From Hymenobacter sediminis (GTDB lineage Bacteria > Bacteroidota > Bacteroidia > Cytophagales > Hymenobacteraceae), in the NCBI RefSeq assembly GCF_003231285.1, contig NZ_QKNS01000001.1:186001-250000 (forward strand): a DNA stretch of 64,000 nucleotides, written 5' to 3'. Under the pieces are notes generated by a model. That model was not told the DNA's origin and searched no databases. It saw only the letters and a program-made list of their open reading frames with translations. Positions 15,864-24,481 of the stretch are shown in pieces. How positions within the stretch are numbered: the stretch's first letter is position 1; each line of letters begins with the position of its first letter. The translations under genes and the position numbers were made by a program.

Positions 15864-17144
15864 TCAGGCGCTCAGGATAGCCTCGGCTACCTCCCGGCCT
15901 GAGGCAATAGCCGCGTTGAGGGAAGGGTAGGCCGTATGGTCGCCGCAACGGTAGAGGGTGTCGTGCAGTTTCAGGGGCTGGCGAGCTGGCTGACCGGCCG
16001 CGTACACTGGTAGCGCTTGCGGAATTACATAGGTGCGCAGATGCTGCCACTGGGATGCCGCCGGACCAAACCAGGCTGCCAGCTCCTGCCGCAACCGGGC
16101 CGTCAGTTCCTCTTCCGATAAGCCATGCTCGCCGTGGGTGCTGACGGAAACCAACTGCTGGCCGGCCGGTGCATAAGCCGAAGACACATCCGACGAGAAA
16201 GCCACATTATGAGCCAGCGCATCCGGGGCCGCATTCAAGCGCAGTAGCTTATCGGGGCGGGCCGCAGGGGCAGGAGCCGCGAAATAGGTGCAGGTAGTTT
16301 GGCGCCACTGCGGGGGTAGGGGTTCTGAGGCAGGTGGCAGCAAGTGGGCGGCCGTGGTACCATCGGTGGCTACTACCACTGTAGCGGCAGCTAGTATCTC
16401 CCCGGTAGTCAGCTCAACTTCCAGTTCCCGGATAGCTGACACGGGCGTATTCAGGCGAATGGAACCCTGCGGCAGGCGCGCGGCCAACTGTTCCGGAATT
16501 TGCTGCATGCCCAAAGCCGGTATGGCTACCTCTCCCTCCACAAAGTGCTTGAACACGAACTCAAAGAAGTTAGCCGCCGTGCTCAGGCTGCGGTCGAGGT
16601 ACACGCCTCCGAAAAAGGGGCGAAAGAAGTTGTCGATGATTTGCTCGCTCCAGCCGTACTGCCGCAGAAAAGTGGCTGTGTCTAACTGATTGGTGCTGTT
16701 GCGGCTGAGGAGCTGTCCGCTGGTGAAGCCCCGAACGTGCTGAGCCAAACTAGCGATGCGCAGCTTATCGGGCAGGGTGCCCACCCGCGAGGTAAGCGCC
16801 GAGAAGGCAGCAGTGGGTTGCTGCAGTGGGTTCACGAGGGTTGTCTGCTGCCCGTTGGGTAGGCGGATAACGGCCCCCGAGCGGAAGGTCTGCAGTTGCA
16901 GCGCCCCATAGTCAATGAGGTGCTGTACCTCGGGGTATTTGGTTTGGAGCACCTGAAAGCCCCGGTCGAGGCGGAAGCCCTCCGCCGTCACATCGGTCCG
17001 GACGCGGCCGCCCACGGCATCAGCGGCTTCCAGCACTAACACCAATCGGCCGGCCCGGTGCAGGTAGCAGGCGCAGGCGAGGCCCGCCATGCCGGCCCCG
17101 ATGATAACAACAGGCAATTCAGAAGTAGTAGCGGCAGTAGTCAT
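15864..17144 (-). CDS. FAD-dependent amine oxidase/protoporphyrinogen-oxidase-like protein
   Basis: This 426-residue enzyme starts at the ATG at 17144. A longer reading from a TTG at 17213 is unlikely because the FAD fold would be displaced. The dinucleotide-binding motif V-V-I-I-G-A-G-M-A-G-L-A-C-A spans residues about 12-25, followed by L-E-A-A-D-A-V-G-G-R-V-R, the classic FAD/NAD(P) Rossmann and GG doublet. The middle has F-F-R-P-F-F-G-G-V-Y-L-D-R-S-L, and the C-terminus G-D-H-T-A-Y-P-S-L-N-A-A-I-A-S-G-R, typical of the NAD(P)/FAD oxidoreductase family near phytoene desaturases and amine oxidases. The substrate is unknown. The next upstream gene on the same strand ends 86 bases away. Confidence 0.87.
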   Translation of the reverse strand: MTTAATTSELPVVIIGAGMAGLACACYLHRAGRLVLVLEAADAVGGRVRTDVTAEGFRLDRGFQVLQTKYPEVQHLIDYGALQLQTFRSGAVIRLPNGQQTTLVNPLQQPTAAFSALTSRVGTLPDKLRIASLAQHVRGFTSGQLLSRNSTNQLDTATFLRQYGWSEQIIDNFFRPFFGGVYLDRSLSTAANFFEFVFKHFVEGEVAIPALGMQQIPEQLAARLPQGSIRLNTPVSAIRELEVELTTGEILAAATVVVATDGTTAAHLLPPASEPLPPQWRQTTCTYFAAPAPAARPDKLLRLNAAPDALAHNVAFSSDVSSAYAPAGQQLVSVSTHGEHGLSEEELTARLRQELAAWFGPAASQWQHLRTYVIPQALPVYAAGQPARQPLKLHDTLYRCGDHTAYPSLNAAIASGREVAEAILSA

Positions 17145-17230
17145 ACCCTGCCCAAACTCCAAAACCTGCCCCAAGGTTGGGCTCACGAGCTGAGCCGCCT
17201 CTAGTATAGGCAATATCAGGGGCGGCTTAG

Positions 17231-18031
17231 CTACTGCTTGGTCGTTGGCGGACAGGTAGGGCGCTGCACGAATTGCTCCGCTTGGCTATAGGTGTCCAGA
17301 TCGGTGATGTAAATGCGCGACTGATCGTAGTAATACTGCCAAGTAGGACGGGAGTTGCCAGCTTTAAACTTGCCTTTGCTGAAGGTTTCTTCTCCCAAAA
17401 CCTTCTGATTGGCGGTGGTTTCCTGTACCCGCCACCGACCGTCGGGTAGGCCGTTTACCACGGCTCCTCCTACCCGCAGGCCACTATCAACGCGGTACCA
17501 GGTGCCTTGGCCGTTTTGCACCAGCTGCTGTCCGTCTTCGGCCCAAAAATCCTGAATGAGCAAGGTGTTTCCAGCGCCGAAGCTGAGAATCTGACGCTTC
17601 TGACCCGACGGATACCAGTACGCCCAGTTGCCCACGGCTTTTCCGCCCCGGTAATACGCCCGAACAGCCAGCTCCCCATTTGGGTGATATACCTCAAAAG
17701 TGCCATCCTTCAGCCCGTTCCGGTAGGTGCCAACCAGAGCGAGTTGAGCGTTATGCATCCAGAAGTCGCGCACGTATCCGAAGAAATTGCCGGTGCTGTC
17801 GAGGCGAGCGTGACGCCGGATAGCCGCGCAACCGGGCGGACACAGGTCGTAGTCGGCGTTATAGAACAGAGCCAGACTATCGGACCCCAATATCCGGAAC
17901 GGCTGATTTACACTAACCCGCCGTGTCGCCACCTGAGTTTTCACGGAGTCGGGCCGCTGAGCGAGGGTAGGCAAGCTTACCAGGAGAAATAATGCACCAG
18001 TGAGCAGGAAAACCAGGTTTCGGGAATACAT
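17231..18031 (-). CDS. Secreted MORN/YwqK-type repeat protein
   Basis: This 266-residue protein has a signal peptide (residues about 1-24, ending L-A-Q). The central part carries MORN-like repeats of the YwqK type: Y-R-N-G-L-K-D-G-T-F-E-V-Y-H-P-N-G-E-L and Y-R-G-G-K-A-V-G-N-W-A-Y-W-Y-P-S-G-Q-K. Such repeats form beta-hairpins and are often misnamed antitoxins. I see no toxin partner, so a toxin-antitoxin role is not supported. It is likely periplasmic or on the outer surface. Function is unknown. Confidence 0.75.
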   Translation of the reverse strand: MYSRNLVFLLTGALFLLVSLPTLAQRPDSVKTQVATRRVSVNQPFRILGSDSLALFYNADYDLCPPGCAAIRRHARLDSTGNFFGYVRDFWMHNAQLALVGTYRNGLKDGTFEVYHPNGELAVRAYYRGGKAVGNWAYWYPSGQKRQILSFGAGNTLLIQDFWAEDGQQLVQNGQGTWYRVDSGLRVGGAVVNGLPDGRWRVQETTANQKVLGEETFSKGKFKAGNSRPTWQYYYDQSRIYITDLDTYSQAEQFVQRPTCPPTTKQ

Positions 18032-18103
18032 AGAGGGTAGGCATAGAATAACAACGAGGCTCTGCAGCCGGCGGGGGTACGCGGGCTAGTAGTAGCTTCT
18101 AGG

Positions 18104-18781
18104 CTAGAAAAGGGGCTTGCGCTTTTTCATCACCTTTCGGGTTTTCATAGTGTAGAACTCGGCCACTCCCTGACGCTTGAGGCTGGCGCGCCATACGCCC
18201 ATGCTCTGCCCCAGCCGGTAGCCGGTAGCCTGGTCCTGCGGATATTGCTTCTGAATCAGGGCGTAATCAGCGGCCGGAATATCCTTGCCTACCTCGCCGT
18301 GGCAGCGCAAGCACAGCGCATCGGAAAGCACTACCGGGCGCTGGTAGGTGAACTCCTCGGTACTCGGGCGGGCTACCCGGTGGGTAGTATCGGTGTGGTT
18401 GAGGTTGGCAGCGGAGAGAGCCGCGCGGTTGCGGGGGCTGCGGGGGCGGGCACTTACCCAACTCAAGGAAGCGTGCAGCACTTTCGCCAATGAATCGGTG
18501 GTGGGTAGGGCGGCAGGACGGCAGTAAGGTAAGGCCGCTGCTACGCCCCCTTCCGCCAGCTTAGCAGCCAGCACTTGGCGCAGTTCCCGCTCCGCCGTGC
18601 GAGTAAGTGAGTCGCCGGCCCAGCGGGTGGCCCGGAGCAAGTCTTTGGGCATGATGCGCTTCACCTGCCAGTTCTCGGCTTCAATAGCTAGCTCCTTGGT
18701 ATTGCTCAGGTGCTCTACCTGATCAGAGTTACAGGCCGAAAGCGGTAGCAGGAACAAGGCGGTACGGAGGAGGAAACGCAT
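18104..18781 (-). CDS. DUF3365/Tll0287-like heme-binding lipoprotein
   Basis: This 225-residue lipoprotein has lipobox L-S-A-C (Cys17) and one c-type heme motif C-L-R-C-H at residues 157-161. Its context, L-C-L-R-C-H-G-E-V-G-K-D, is typical of DUF3365/Tll0287-like heme sensor domains. The earlier C-R-P-A and R-N-x-A motifs also fit. It is likely a periplasmic single-heme electron carrier or redox sensor. The C-terminus is strongly basic (K-T-R-K-V-M-K-K-R-K). It is the first gene downstream of the threonine operon, but a 121-base gap separates them and no functional link is evident. Confidence 0.8.
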   Translation of the reverse strand: MRFLLRTALFLLPLSACNSDQVEHLSNTKELAIEAENWQVKRIMPKDLLRATRWAGDSLTRTAERELRQVLAAKLAEGGVAAALPYCRPAALPTTDSLAKVLHASLSWVSARPRSPRNRAALSAANLNHTDTTHRVARPSTEEFTYQRPVVLSDALCLRCHGEVGKDIPAADYALIQKQYPQDQATGYRLGQSMGVWRASLKRQGVAEFYTMKTRKVMKKRKPLF

Positions 18782-18902
18782 GGTAAGGCAGCTTTAAGAA
18801 CAGCGGAACTGACGCAAAGGGACGGACTTCTGCCCATTCAACCAAAAGATACCACCGGATGATTTAAGTGGCCCCGGTTCCCGCTGATTCTATTGCCAAA
18901 GG

Positions 18903-20207
18903 CTAGGCTGTTGTCAGGAGGTAGGCGCGCAGGGCCTCGTACTCCGGCTCCAGCAGCATGTTGCGTTTTGGTCGTTGCATCAGCTCCTGTAACTCGGTAG
19001 GTACCGGCACGGGCTGACCAGTAGCTGGCTCCACGGCAGCCGGAAACTTAACCGGGTGGGCTGTTTCCAGGAAAAGCCCGGTAGTTTCGGGGTGCTGACG
19101 GAGGTAGTCTTCAAGAGCAAAGAAAGCTACGGCGCCGTGGGGGTCCAGCAGGTAGCCGGTTTGCGTGTGCACCCGCCGAATAGTAGCGCTGGTTTCGGTG
19201 TCCGAAACAGAATAGCCTGTCAAGAGCTCCCGAATCACTGGATGCTCGTGGCGGAATAGCTCTAGAATACGCCCGAAGTTGCTGGGGTCGCCTACATCCA
19301 TGGCGTTGGAGAGGGTAGGCACAGCCGGCTGGGCGGCATACTGGCCCGAGGCGAGGTAGGCGGGTACGGCAGCGTTGGCGTTGCAGGCGGCTATGAAATG
19401 CGCCACCGGCAGCCCCGAAACGTTAGCCAACAGCCCAGCGCATAGGTTGCCGAAGTTGCCACTGGGTACGGCCACTACCGGCGGCTGACCTGTGCTGGCC
19501 AGGGTTTGGGCTACGCCGTAGCAGTAGTACACTTGCTGCGGGAGCCAGCGCGCTACATTGATGGAATTGGCTGAAGTAAGCCGCAGCCGGGCCATTAGCT
19601 CCGCATCCCGGAAAGCCTGTTTTACCAGCCGTTGGCAATCATCGAAGTTGCCGCTGACCTCCAACGCCTTAATGTTCTGGCCCAGTGCCGTAAGCTGCTG
19701 CTCCTGCACCGGGCTGACGCGCCCGGAGGGGTAGAGAATAACCACTTCAACGCCCGGAACGCCTAAAAAGCCACTTGCTACGGCCCCGCCCGTATCGCCG
19801 GAGGTGGCTACCAGTACCGTTACAGGCCGGGTTTCGTGTCGGGAGAAGTAGCCCAGGCAGCGACTCATAAAGCGGGCGCCTACATCCTTGAACGCTAGGG
19901 TCGGGCCATGAAACAGCTCCAGCGCATTGATGCGCTCCGTCACCTGAACCACCGGAAACGGGAAGCTCACGGTTTCAGCGCAAATGCGCTGGAGTTCCGC
20001 CTCCGGAATGGTGCTGCCTACATAAGGCTGTAGTACGGTAAATGCTACTTCAGCCGCTTCCAACCGGGGCAACTGTTCCACAAAACCAGCCGGAAACTGC
20101 GGAATGGTTTCGGGGAAATACAAGCCTCCGTCCGGGGCCTGTCCGGCTACCGTAGCGGCCCGAAAATCAACGACATCTGATTGGCGGCTGAGGCTATAGT
20201 AACGCAT
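18903..20207 (-). CDS. thrC: Threonine synthase
   Basis: This 434-residue PLP enzyme converts O-phosphohomoserine to threonine, the last step of threonine biosynthesis. The N-terminus is typical (Y-Y-S-L-S-R ... A-P-D-G-G-L-Y-F-P-E). The PLP lysine is Lys107 in H-G-P-T-L-A-F-K-D-V-G-A, and the phosphate loop is T-S-G-D-T-G-G-A-V-A. A-V-P-S-G-N-F-G-N-L-C-A-G is also characteristic. It is the distal gene of thrA-thrB-thrC. A 264-base gap containing a dispersed repeat separates it from thrB. Confidence 0.96.
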   Translation of the reverse strand: MRYYSLSRQSDVVDFRAATVAGQAPDGGLYFPETIPQFPAGFVEQLPRLEAAEVAFTVLQPYVGSTIPEAELQRICAETVSFPFPVVQVTERINALELFHGPTLAFKDVGARFMSRCLGYFSRHETRPVTVLVATSGDTGGAVASGFLGVPGVEVVILYPSGRVSPVQEQQLTALGQNIKALEVSGNFDDCQRLVKQAFRDAELMARLRLTSANSINVARWLPQQVYYCYGVAQTLASTGQPPVVAVPSGNFGNLCAGLLANVSGLPVAHFIAACNANAAVPAYLASGQYAAQPAVPTLSNAMDVGDPSNFGRILELFRHEHPVIRELLTGYSVSDTETSATIRRVHTQTGYLLDPHGAVAFFALEDYLRQHPETTGLFLETAHPVKFPAAVEPATGQPVPVPTELQELMQRPKRNMLLEPEYEALRAYLLTTA

Positions 20208-20324
20208 AGGGGGTAGGAGGTGAGGGGTAGCGGAGGCTTTAAGAAACAGGCAGGGGTAGCGAAAAGAACGTGACTCAGAGCTGAAAGCGCAGCAACCCCT
20301 GTAGTGAGATGGGCGCTGACAGAA

Positions 20325-20450
20325 TGATCATGTCGGGCTGGTCGAGGCCTTGCGCTTGCTCCTCCTGTTCATCGAGAAAGCTCGCGTGCTGACGTTGCCA
20401 AACTACCTCAACGATTCAAGCGAGATGTTCCGGTAAGTTCAGCATGACGG
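20325..20450. repeat. Dispersed palindromic repeat copy 1 (thrB-thrC spacer)
   Basis: The segment GCGTGCTGACGTTG (20384-20397), an 11-base spacer, and CAACGATTCAAGCGAGATGT (20409-20428) recur in reverse orientation at 60536-60579 with 14/14 and 19/20 identities and a 10-base spacer. It ends with GTTCAGCATGACGG (20437-20450), related to the ends of the copy near 25.6 kb. The left arm looks degenerate. The outer boundaries are approximate. Confidence 0.7.
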
Positions 20451-20471
20451 CTCATGAGTTGACTGTGTACC

Positions 20472-21425
20472 TCATACACCCTGAGGGGCTTCTGTCAGGA
20501 TTTGGCAACCTGTTGAGCTAATGGTAGTCACGTAAGTGTGGTAGTCCAGGCTGAGGCGCTGGTAGGTAGCGTGCATCACGTTTTCCACGGCGCGGGCGGT
20601 GGCTTCATCCTGGCTTAGCATAAACAGGGAGGGCCCCGAGCCCGAAATGCCACCACCCAGAGCTCCGGCCACGCGGCTACCGTCCTTCACCTCCTGAAAC
20701 CCAGGAATAAGAATACTGCGCACGGGCTCCACAATTACATCTTCTAAAGAGCGGGCAATCAGAGCATAATCGTGCTGAAGCAGCCCGGCCACCAGCCCGC
20801 CTACGTTGCCCCATTGCCGGATGGCGTCGCGTAGGGGTACTTCCTGCTTGAGAATTTTGCGGGCATCGGCGGTCTTAACTTCAATCTGGGGGTGCACCAC
20901 CGTCACGAATAGGGGCGGAGCATCCAGCGGTACAATATCAGGGGCCGGAATGGTCGCCCGAATCAGAGTGACACCCCCGTAAATGGCCGGCGCTATATTG
21001 TCGGCATGCCGGACGCCGGAAGCCACTTCCTCGCCGTACATGGCATAAATCACCAGATCCGGCTTACTGAATCGGTTGTCCAGCAACGTATTCAGGCCTA
21101 CTACGGCTCCGGCGGCGCTGGCCGCGCTGCTGCCAATACCACTGCCCGGCATAATGGTTTTGCGGATGCGCACTTCTACCCCAACCTCCTCGGGCACCGC
21201 CCGCAGCATGGCCAGCAATGCCGCCCCAGCCACGTTGCGCGAAGGTTCGGTGGGTAGGTCGAAGTCATCTTCATGAATAAGCACTACACCCGGTTGCTCG
21301 GTCAGGCGTAGTTGCATCACGTCGTGGGGCTCCGCCAGGGCAAACCCCAGCACATCAAATCCGCATACTACATTGGCAACGGTGGCGGGGGCCAGTACCG
21401 TGATGGGTTCAAAGGAAAAAGGCAT
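20472..21425 (-). CDS. thrB: Homoserine kinase
   Basis: This 317-residue GHMP-family kinase makes O-phosphohomoserine from homoserine and ATP. The N-terminus V-L-A-P-A-T-V-A-N-V-V-C-G-F-D-V-L-G-F-A-L is diagnostic for ThrB. The ATP-binding motif P-G-S-G-I-G-S-S-A-A-S-A spans residues 93-104, and the C-terminal G-G-G-I-S-G-S-G-P-S-L-F is motif 3. It lies between thrA (103 bases upstream) and thrC on the same strand. Confidence 0.96.
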   Translation of the reverse strand: MPFSFEPITVLAPATVANVVCGFDVLGFALAEPHDVMQLRLTEQPGVVLIHEDDFDLPTEPSRNVAGAALLAMLRAVPEEVGVEVRIRKTIMPGSGIGSSAASAAGAVVGLNTLLDNRFSKPDLVIYAMYGEEVASGVRHADNIAPAIYGGVTLIRATIPAPDIVPLDAPPLFVTVVHPQIEVKTADARKILKQEVPLRDAIRQWGNVGGLVAGLLQHDYALIARSLEDVIVEPVRSILIPGFQEVKDGSRVAGALGGGISGSGPSLFMLSQDEATARAVENVMHATYQRLSLDYHTYVTTISSTGCQILTEAPQGV

Positions 21426-21528
21426 GTAGCAGAAGTAAAGATGGAACGCAAAGCCTTGGTTTTGCGCATCATGAGGGCAAGCGTTACCGCAACGCGTGCT
21501 TCAGTAACGAGGCATGGACCGGCAATGG

Positions 21529-23973
21529 TTACGACTGCACGGCCCGGAGCACATCGGCAAAGACCCCAGAGGCTGTTACCTCGGCGCCCGCGCCAGCACC
21601 CTTAATAACCAGCGGCTGCTCCACGTAGCGGTTGGTGTAGAACAGCACGGCGTTATCCTTGCCTTGCAGGGAGTATAGGTCGTGGGAGGGGGGTAGGGCC
21701 TGCAGCCCTACCTGGGCCTTTCCATCCACGAAGCTGGCCACAAACCGAAGCTTTTCGCCGTTGGCTGCGGCGGCGTCATACAGGGCGCGGAAGTGTGGCT
21801 CGTGCACCGTCAGCTGCTCGTAAAAGGCCGGTACGTCGCCTTCCAGGCAGGAGGGGGGTAGGAAGGAGATGTTCTCGACGTCGTTCATTTCTAGGGCGTG
21901 GCCGGCTTCCCGGGCCAGAATCAGGATTTTGCGGGCCACGTCTACGCCGGTTAGGTCGAGGCGCGGGTCGGGTTCGGTGTAGCCTTCGGCCTGGGCCTGG
22001 CGCACTACCTCCGCAAACGGCCGCGACCCATCGTAGTTATTAAACACGAAGTTCAGCGTGCCCGACAGTACAGCTTCCATACGCCGCACCTCGTCGCCGC
22101 TGCGCAGCAAATCGCCCAGCGTACCAATGACGGGCAGGCCTGCGCCGACGTTGGTTTCAAACAAAAACTGTGTGTTGAACTCCTGGGCCAGTGCTTTAAG
22201 CTGAGCATAGTTCTCGTATTCTGAGGAGGCAGCAACCTTATTGCAGGCTACTACCCCCACACTGCGGGCCAATAGATCAGCATACACCTGCGCTACGTCG
22301 GCGCTGGCCGTCACATCCACAAACACCGTGTTGCGCAGGTTCAGCGCCAAAAGCTGTTGCGTTAGAGCCGCCAGGTCAAGCGCGGGACCGGCTGCCAGGG
22401 CGGGTTGCCAGTTCGCGAGGTTTATGCCTTCCTCATCGAGCACAAATTGCCGGCTGTTTGCTAAGCCTACCACCCGTAGGTTCAGGCGCAGCTTCTCGCG
22501 CAGCCAGGGCTGTTGCCGGGCCAGTTGTTCCAGCAGCTTGCCGCCCACATTGCCTACCCCGGCTATTACCACGTTCACTTGCCGGGTAGTGGCCTCGAAG
22601 AACGTTTCGTGCAGTACGTTAATGGCTTTGCGCACATCCTGCTGCCGAATAACTGTGGAAATGTTCTTCTCCGACGAGCCCTGAGCAATGGCCCTGATGT
22701 TTACCCCATTCTGCCCTAGCGCCCCAAATAGTCGCCCACTAATGCCAGGGTGGTTTTTCATCTGCTCGCCTACCAGCGCCACAATGGCCAGCTCATCTTC
22801 GCAGTACAGTGGGTCGAGGCGGCCGGCTGCTATTTCCGAAGTAAACTCTGCGTCGGCAGCTTGGCGGGCGCGGAGTGCCTCGGCCGCACTCACCGCCACG
22901 GAAATGGAGTGCTCTGATGAGCTTTGAGTAATGAGAATCACGTTGACTTGTTCCTGAGCCAAGGCCGCAAATAGCCGCCGCGAGAAGCCCGGAATGCCTA
23001 CCATGCCGCTACCCTCTAACCGTAGCAATGCCACCGGCCCGATGCTGGAAATGCCCCGCACGATGGCGTGGTTGGCGGGCGGCGCTACTTCCACCAGCGT
23101 ACCGGCGTCTTCGGGCACGAATGTATTTTTGATCCAGAGCGGAATGCCTTGACGCATGACCGGCTGAATAGTAGGCGGATACAGCACCTTGGCCCCAAAG
23201 TGCGACAACTCCATGGCCTCCTGGTAGCTGATGCGCGAAATGGGCCGGGCGGCGCGCACCAGGCGTGGGTCGGCAGTCATCATACCGCTTACATCCGTCC
23301 AGATTTCCAGCCGACTGGCTCCCAATGCCCCCGCGAAAATGGCGGCCGTATAGTCGGAGCCCCCGCGGCCTAGCGTGGTAGTGCTGCCATCTGGCGCCGC
23401 GGCTACAAAGCCCGGCGCCACGTACAGGGCCACCTCGGCACCGTTCACAGCGGCTTGTATCTGGGGGTTGGTGGTAGCAAAGTCCACGGCGGCATGACCG
23501 TAGCGGGCATTCGTTCGGATCAGTTGGCGGCTGTCGAGCCACTGATGGGCCGTGCCCTGAGCCGCCAGTCCCGCCGCTACCACCCCCGACGAAAGCAACT
23601 CCCCGTAGCTCACCAGCCGGTCGAGGGTGCGCGCCGACAGCTCGCCGAGGGCAAACACGCCGTTACAAATGCTTTCTAGCTCATTGCAGTGAGCCTTCAC
23701 AAAGCTCAGTAAACTACTCTGGCCCGTGAGGGGTAGCAACTCCCGCACTACCGTTAGGTGGCGCTGCTCCAACTCCTGCAACTGCTCCCGGTAGCTGGCA
23801 TCGGCTGCGGCTGCTAGCCGTCCGGCGCTAATCAGGGCATCCGTCACGCCACTCAGCGCCGATACCACTACCACTGTTGGCTCGTGGCGGGCGGCGGCCT
23901 GCGCCAGCTCCAGTACGCGCATAATAGTATCGGCCGAAGCCACCGACGAACCTCCGAACTTAAGAACCTGCAT
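21529..23973 (-). CDS. thrA: Bifunctional aspartokinase/homoserine dehydrogenase
   Basis: This 814-residue enzyme starts at the ATG at 23973 (M-Q-V-L-K-F-G-G-S-S). It catalyses the first and third steps from aspartate to threonine. An aspartokinase domain occupies about residues 1-290 (K-F-G-G-S-S at 5-10), followed by tandem ACT regulatory segments (about 310-455). The homoserine dehydrogenase begins near residue 465 with the Rossmann motif V-V-I-A-G-V-G-N-V-G-G-K. In enterobacteria the fused enzyme is feedback-inhibited by threonine through the ACT region, and the same is plausible here. It is the first gene of the threonine operon and lies just downstream of a leader-peptide attenuator. 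Confidence 0.96.
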   Translation of the reverse strand: MQVLKFGGSSVASADTIMRVLELAQAAARHEPTVVVVSALSGVTDALISAGRLAAAADASYREQLQELEQRHLTVVRELLPLTGQSSLLSFVKAHCNELESICNGVFALGELSARTLDRLVSYGELLSSGVVAAGLAAQGTAHQWLDSRQLIRTNARYGHAAVDFATTNPQIQAAVNGAEVALYVAPGFVAAAPDGSTTTLGRGGSDYTAAIFAGALGASRLEIWTDVSGMMTADPRLVRAARPISRISYQEAMELSHFGAKVLYPPTIQPVMRQGIPLWIKNTFVPEDAGTLVEVAPPANHAIVRGISSIGPVALLRLEGSGMVGIPGFSRRLFAALAQEQVNVILITQSSSEHSISVAVSAAEALRARQAADAEFTSEIAAGRLDPLYCEDELAIVALVGEQMKNHPGISGRLFGALGQNGVNIRAIAQGSSEKNISTVIRQQDVRKAINVLHETFFEATTRQVNVVIAGVGNVGGKLLEQLARQQPWLREKLRLNLRVVGLANSRQFVLDEEGINLANWQPALAAGPALDLAALTQQLLALNLRNTVFVDVTASADVAQVYADLLARSVGVVACNKVAASSEYENYAQLKALAQEFNTQFLFETNVGAGLPVIGTLGDLLRSGDEVRRMEAVLSGTLNFVFNNYDGSRPFAEVVRQAQAEGYTEPDPRLDLTGVDVARKILILAREAGHALEMNDVENISFLPPSCLEGDVPAFYEQLTVHEPHFRALYDAAAANGEKLRFVASFVDGKAQVGLQALPPSHDLYSLQGKDNAVLFYTNRYVEQPLVIKGAGAGAEVTASGVFADVLRAVQS

Positions 23974-24007
23974 ACCAGTCAATAACAAGACAAGAGAAAA
24001 GAACAAG

Positions 24008-24062
24008 AAAAAGCCCGCATCGGCCCGGTAGCTCCCGTAGGGGCTTTCCGGCGAAGCGGGCT
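24008..24062 (-). terminator. Threonine-operon attenuator: regions 3 and 4 (intrinsic terminator)
   Basis: On the minus strand, AGCCCGC (24062-24056) pairs with GCGGGCT (24018-24012), with additional internal pairing, and is followed by a T5 run (24012-24008). It is 35 bases before the thrA start. Its left arm is the same segment that forms the right arm of the antiterminator, so the two folds are mutually exclusive. Confidence 0.85.
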
Positions 24063-24101
24063 GCGTGAGTTATGTAAGCGTAAGGAGTTCCGCAGCCCGC
24101 T
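24055..24101 (-). promoter_or_regulatory. Threonine-operon attenuator: antiterminator (regions 2 and 3)
   Basis: On the minus strand, AGCGGGCTGCG (24101-24091) is perfectly complementary over 11 bases to CGCAGCCCGCT (24065-24055), with a 25-base loop. This pairing competes with the terminator hairpin. The left arm begins at the last base of the leader-peptide stop codon, so a ribosome finishing the leader peptide would cover it. Confidence 0.85.
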
Positions 24102-24193
24102 TAGCGGGTTGTTGTCACGGTTGTTCCTGTCAGGGTAGCCAAGCAGGCCACCATGGGGCGGGGTGAAACAAAAAGGACTCGGCAGAGGACCAT
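24101..24193 (-). CDS. thrL: Threonine-rich leader peptide of the thr operon
   Basis: An open frame runs from an ATG at 24193 to TAA at 24103-24101 (30 residues). An internal ATG at 24154 gives the 17-residue peptide MVACLATLTGTTVTTTR, the more likely form. Seven of those 17 codons are threonine (three ACC and four ACA), clustered within the last eleven sense codons. The stop codon abuts the antiterminator arm. This layout matches the transcription-attenuation leaders of enterobacterial thr operons in design, not in sequence: low charged threonyl-tRNA should stall ribosomes and favour the antiterminator. The peptide assignment is inference from codon content, position and the RNA folds. Confidence 0.82.
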   Translation of the reverse strand: MVLCRVLFVSPRPMVACLATLTGTTVTTTR

Positions 24194-24420
24194 ACGTGCG
24201 GGTTGAGGAGGTAAAGTAGGAATTTTTCTAAAGGCTAAGTGTTTAAGATAGAAATAATTTAATTTTTCAATCTAGAGTGCTTGGGTTGCTATGCTTGAGA
24301 TACCAACACAGTATCTCCTAAAAAACGGTATAGCTGGCCAACTACTGCCGAGCAGTATTATAGCTGTAACTTGGCCTGATTGGAGGAAGCATTATTGCTT
24401 CTAATCCAAGCGGTTTAGCT
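24194..24420. other. AT-rich intergenic region between the thr leader and prfA
   Basis: This is divergent promoter space for the minus-strand thr leader and the plus-strand prfA. It is noticeably AT-rich. I see no gene and no convincing complete promoter for thr; the nearest approximations to a -7 box do not match TAnnTTTG exactly. Confidence 0.5.
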
Positions 24421-24445
24421 CTGCTTATGGTCAGCTTCGTTTCCG

Positions 24446-24453
24446 TACCTTTG
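24446..24453 (+). promoter_or_regulatory. -7 promoter box TACCTTTG for prfA
   Basis: An exact match to the Bacteroidota -7 consensus TAnnTTTG, 28 bases before the prfA ATG at 24482, where a short leader would be expected. A -33 TTTG element is not evident. Confidence 0.65.
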
Positions 24454-24481
24454 CACTCCCAATACAATTTCCGAAGCCAAG

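Noticed and set aside
17231-18031. YwqK-type protein as an antitoxin
   Set aside because: The label is inherited from database naming; no toxin gene is adjacent, and the product is a secreted repeat protein.
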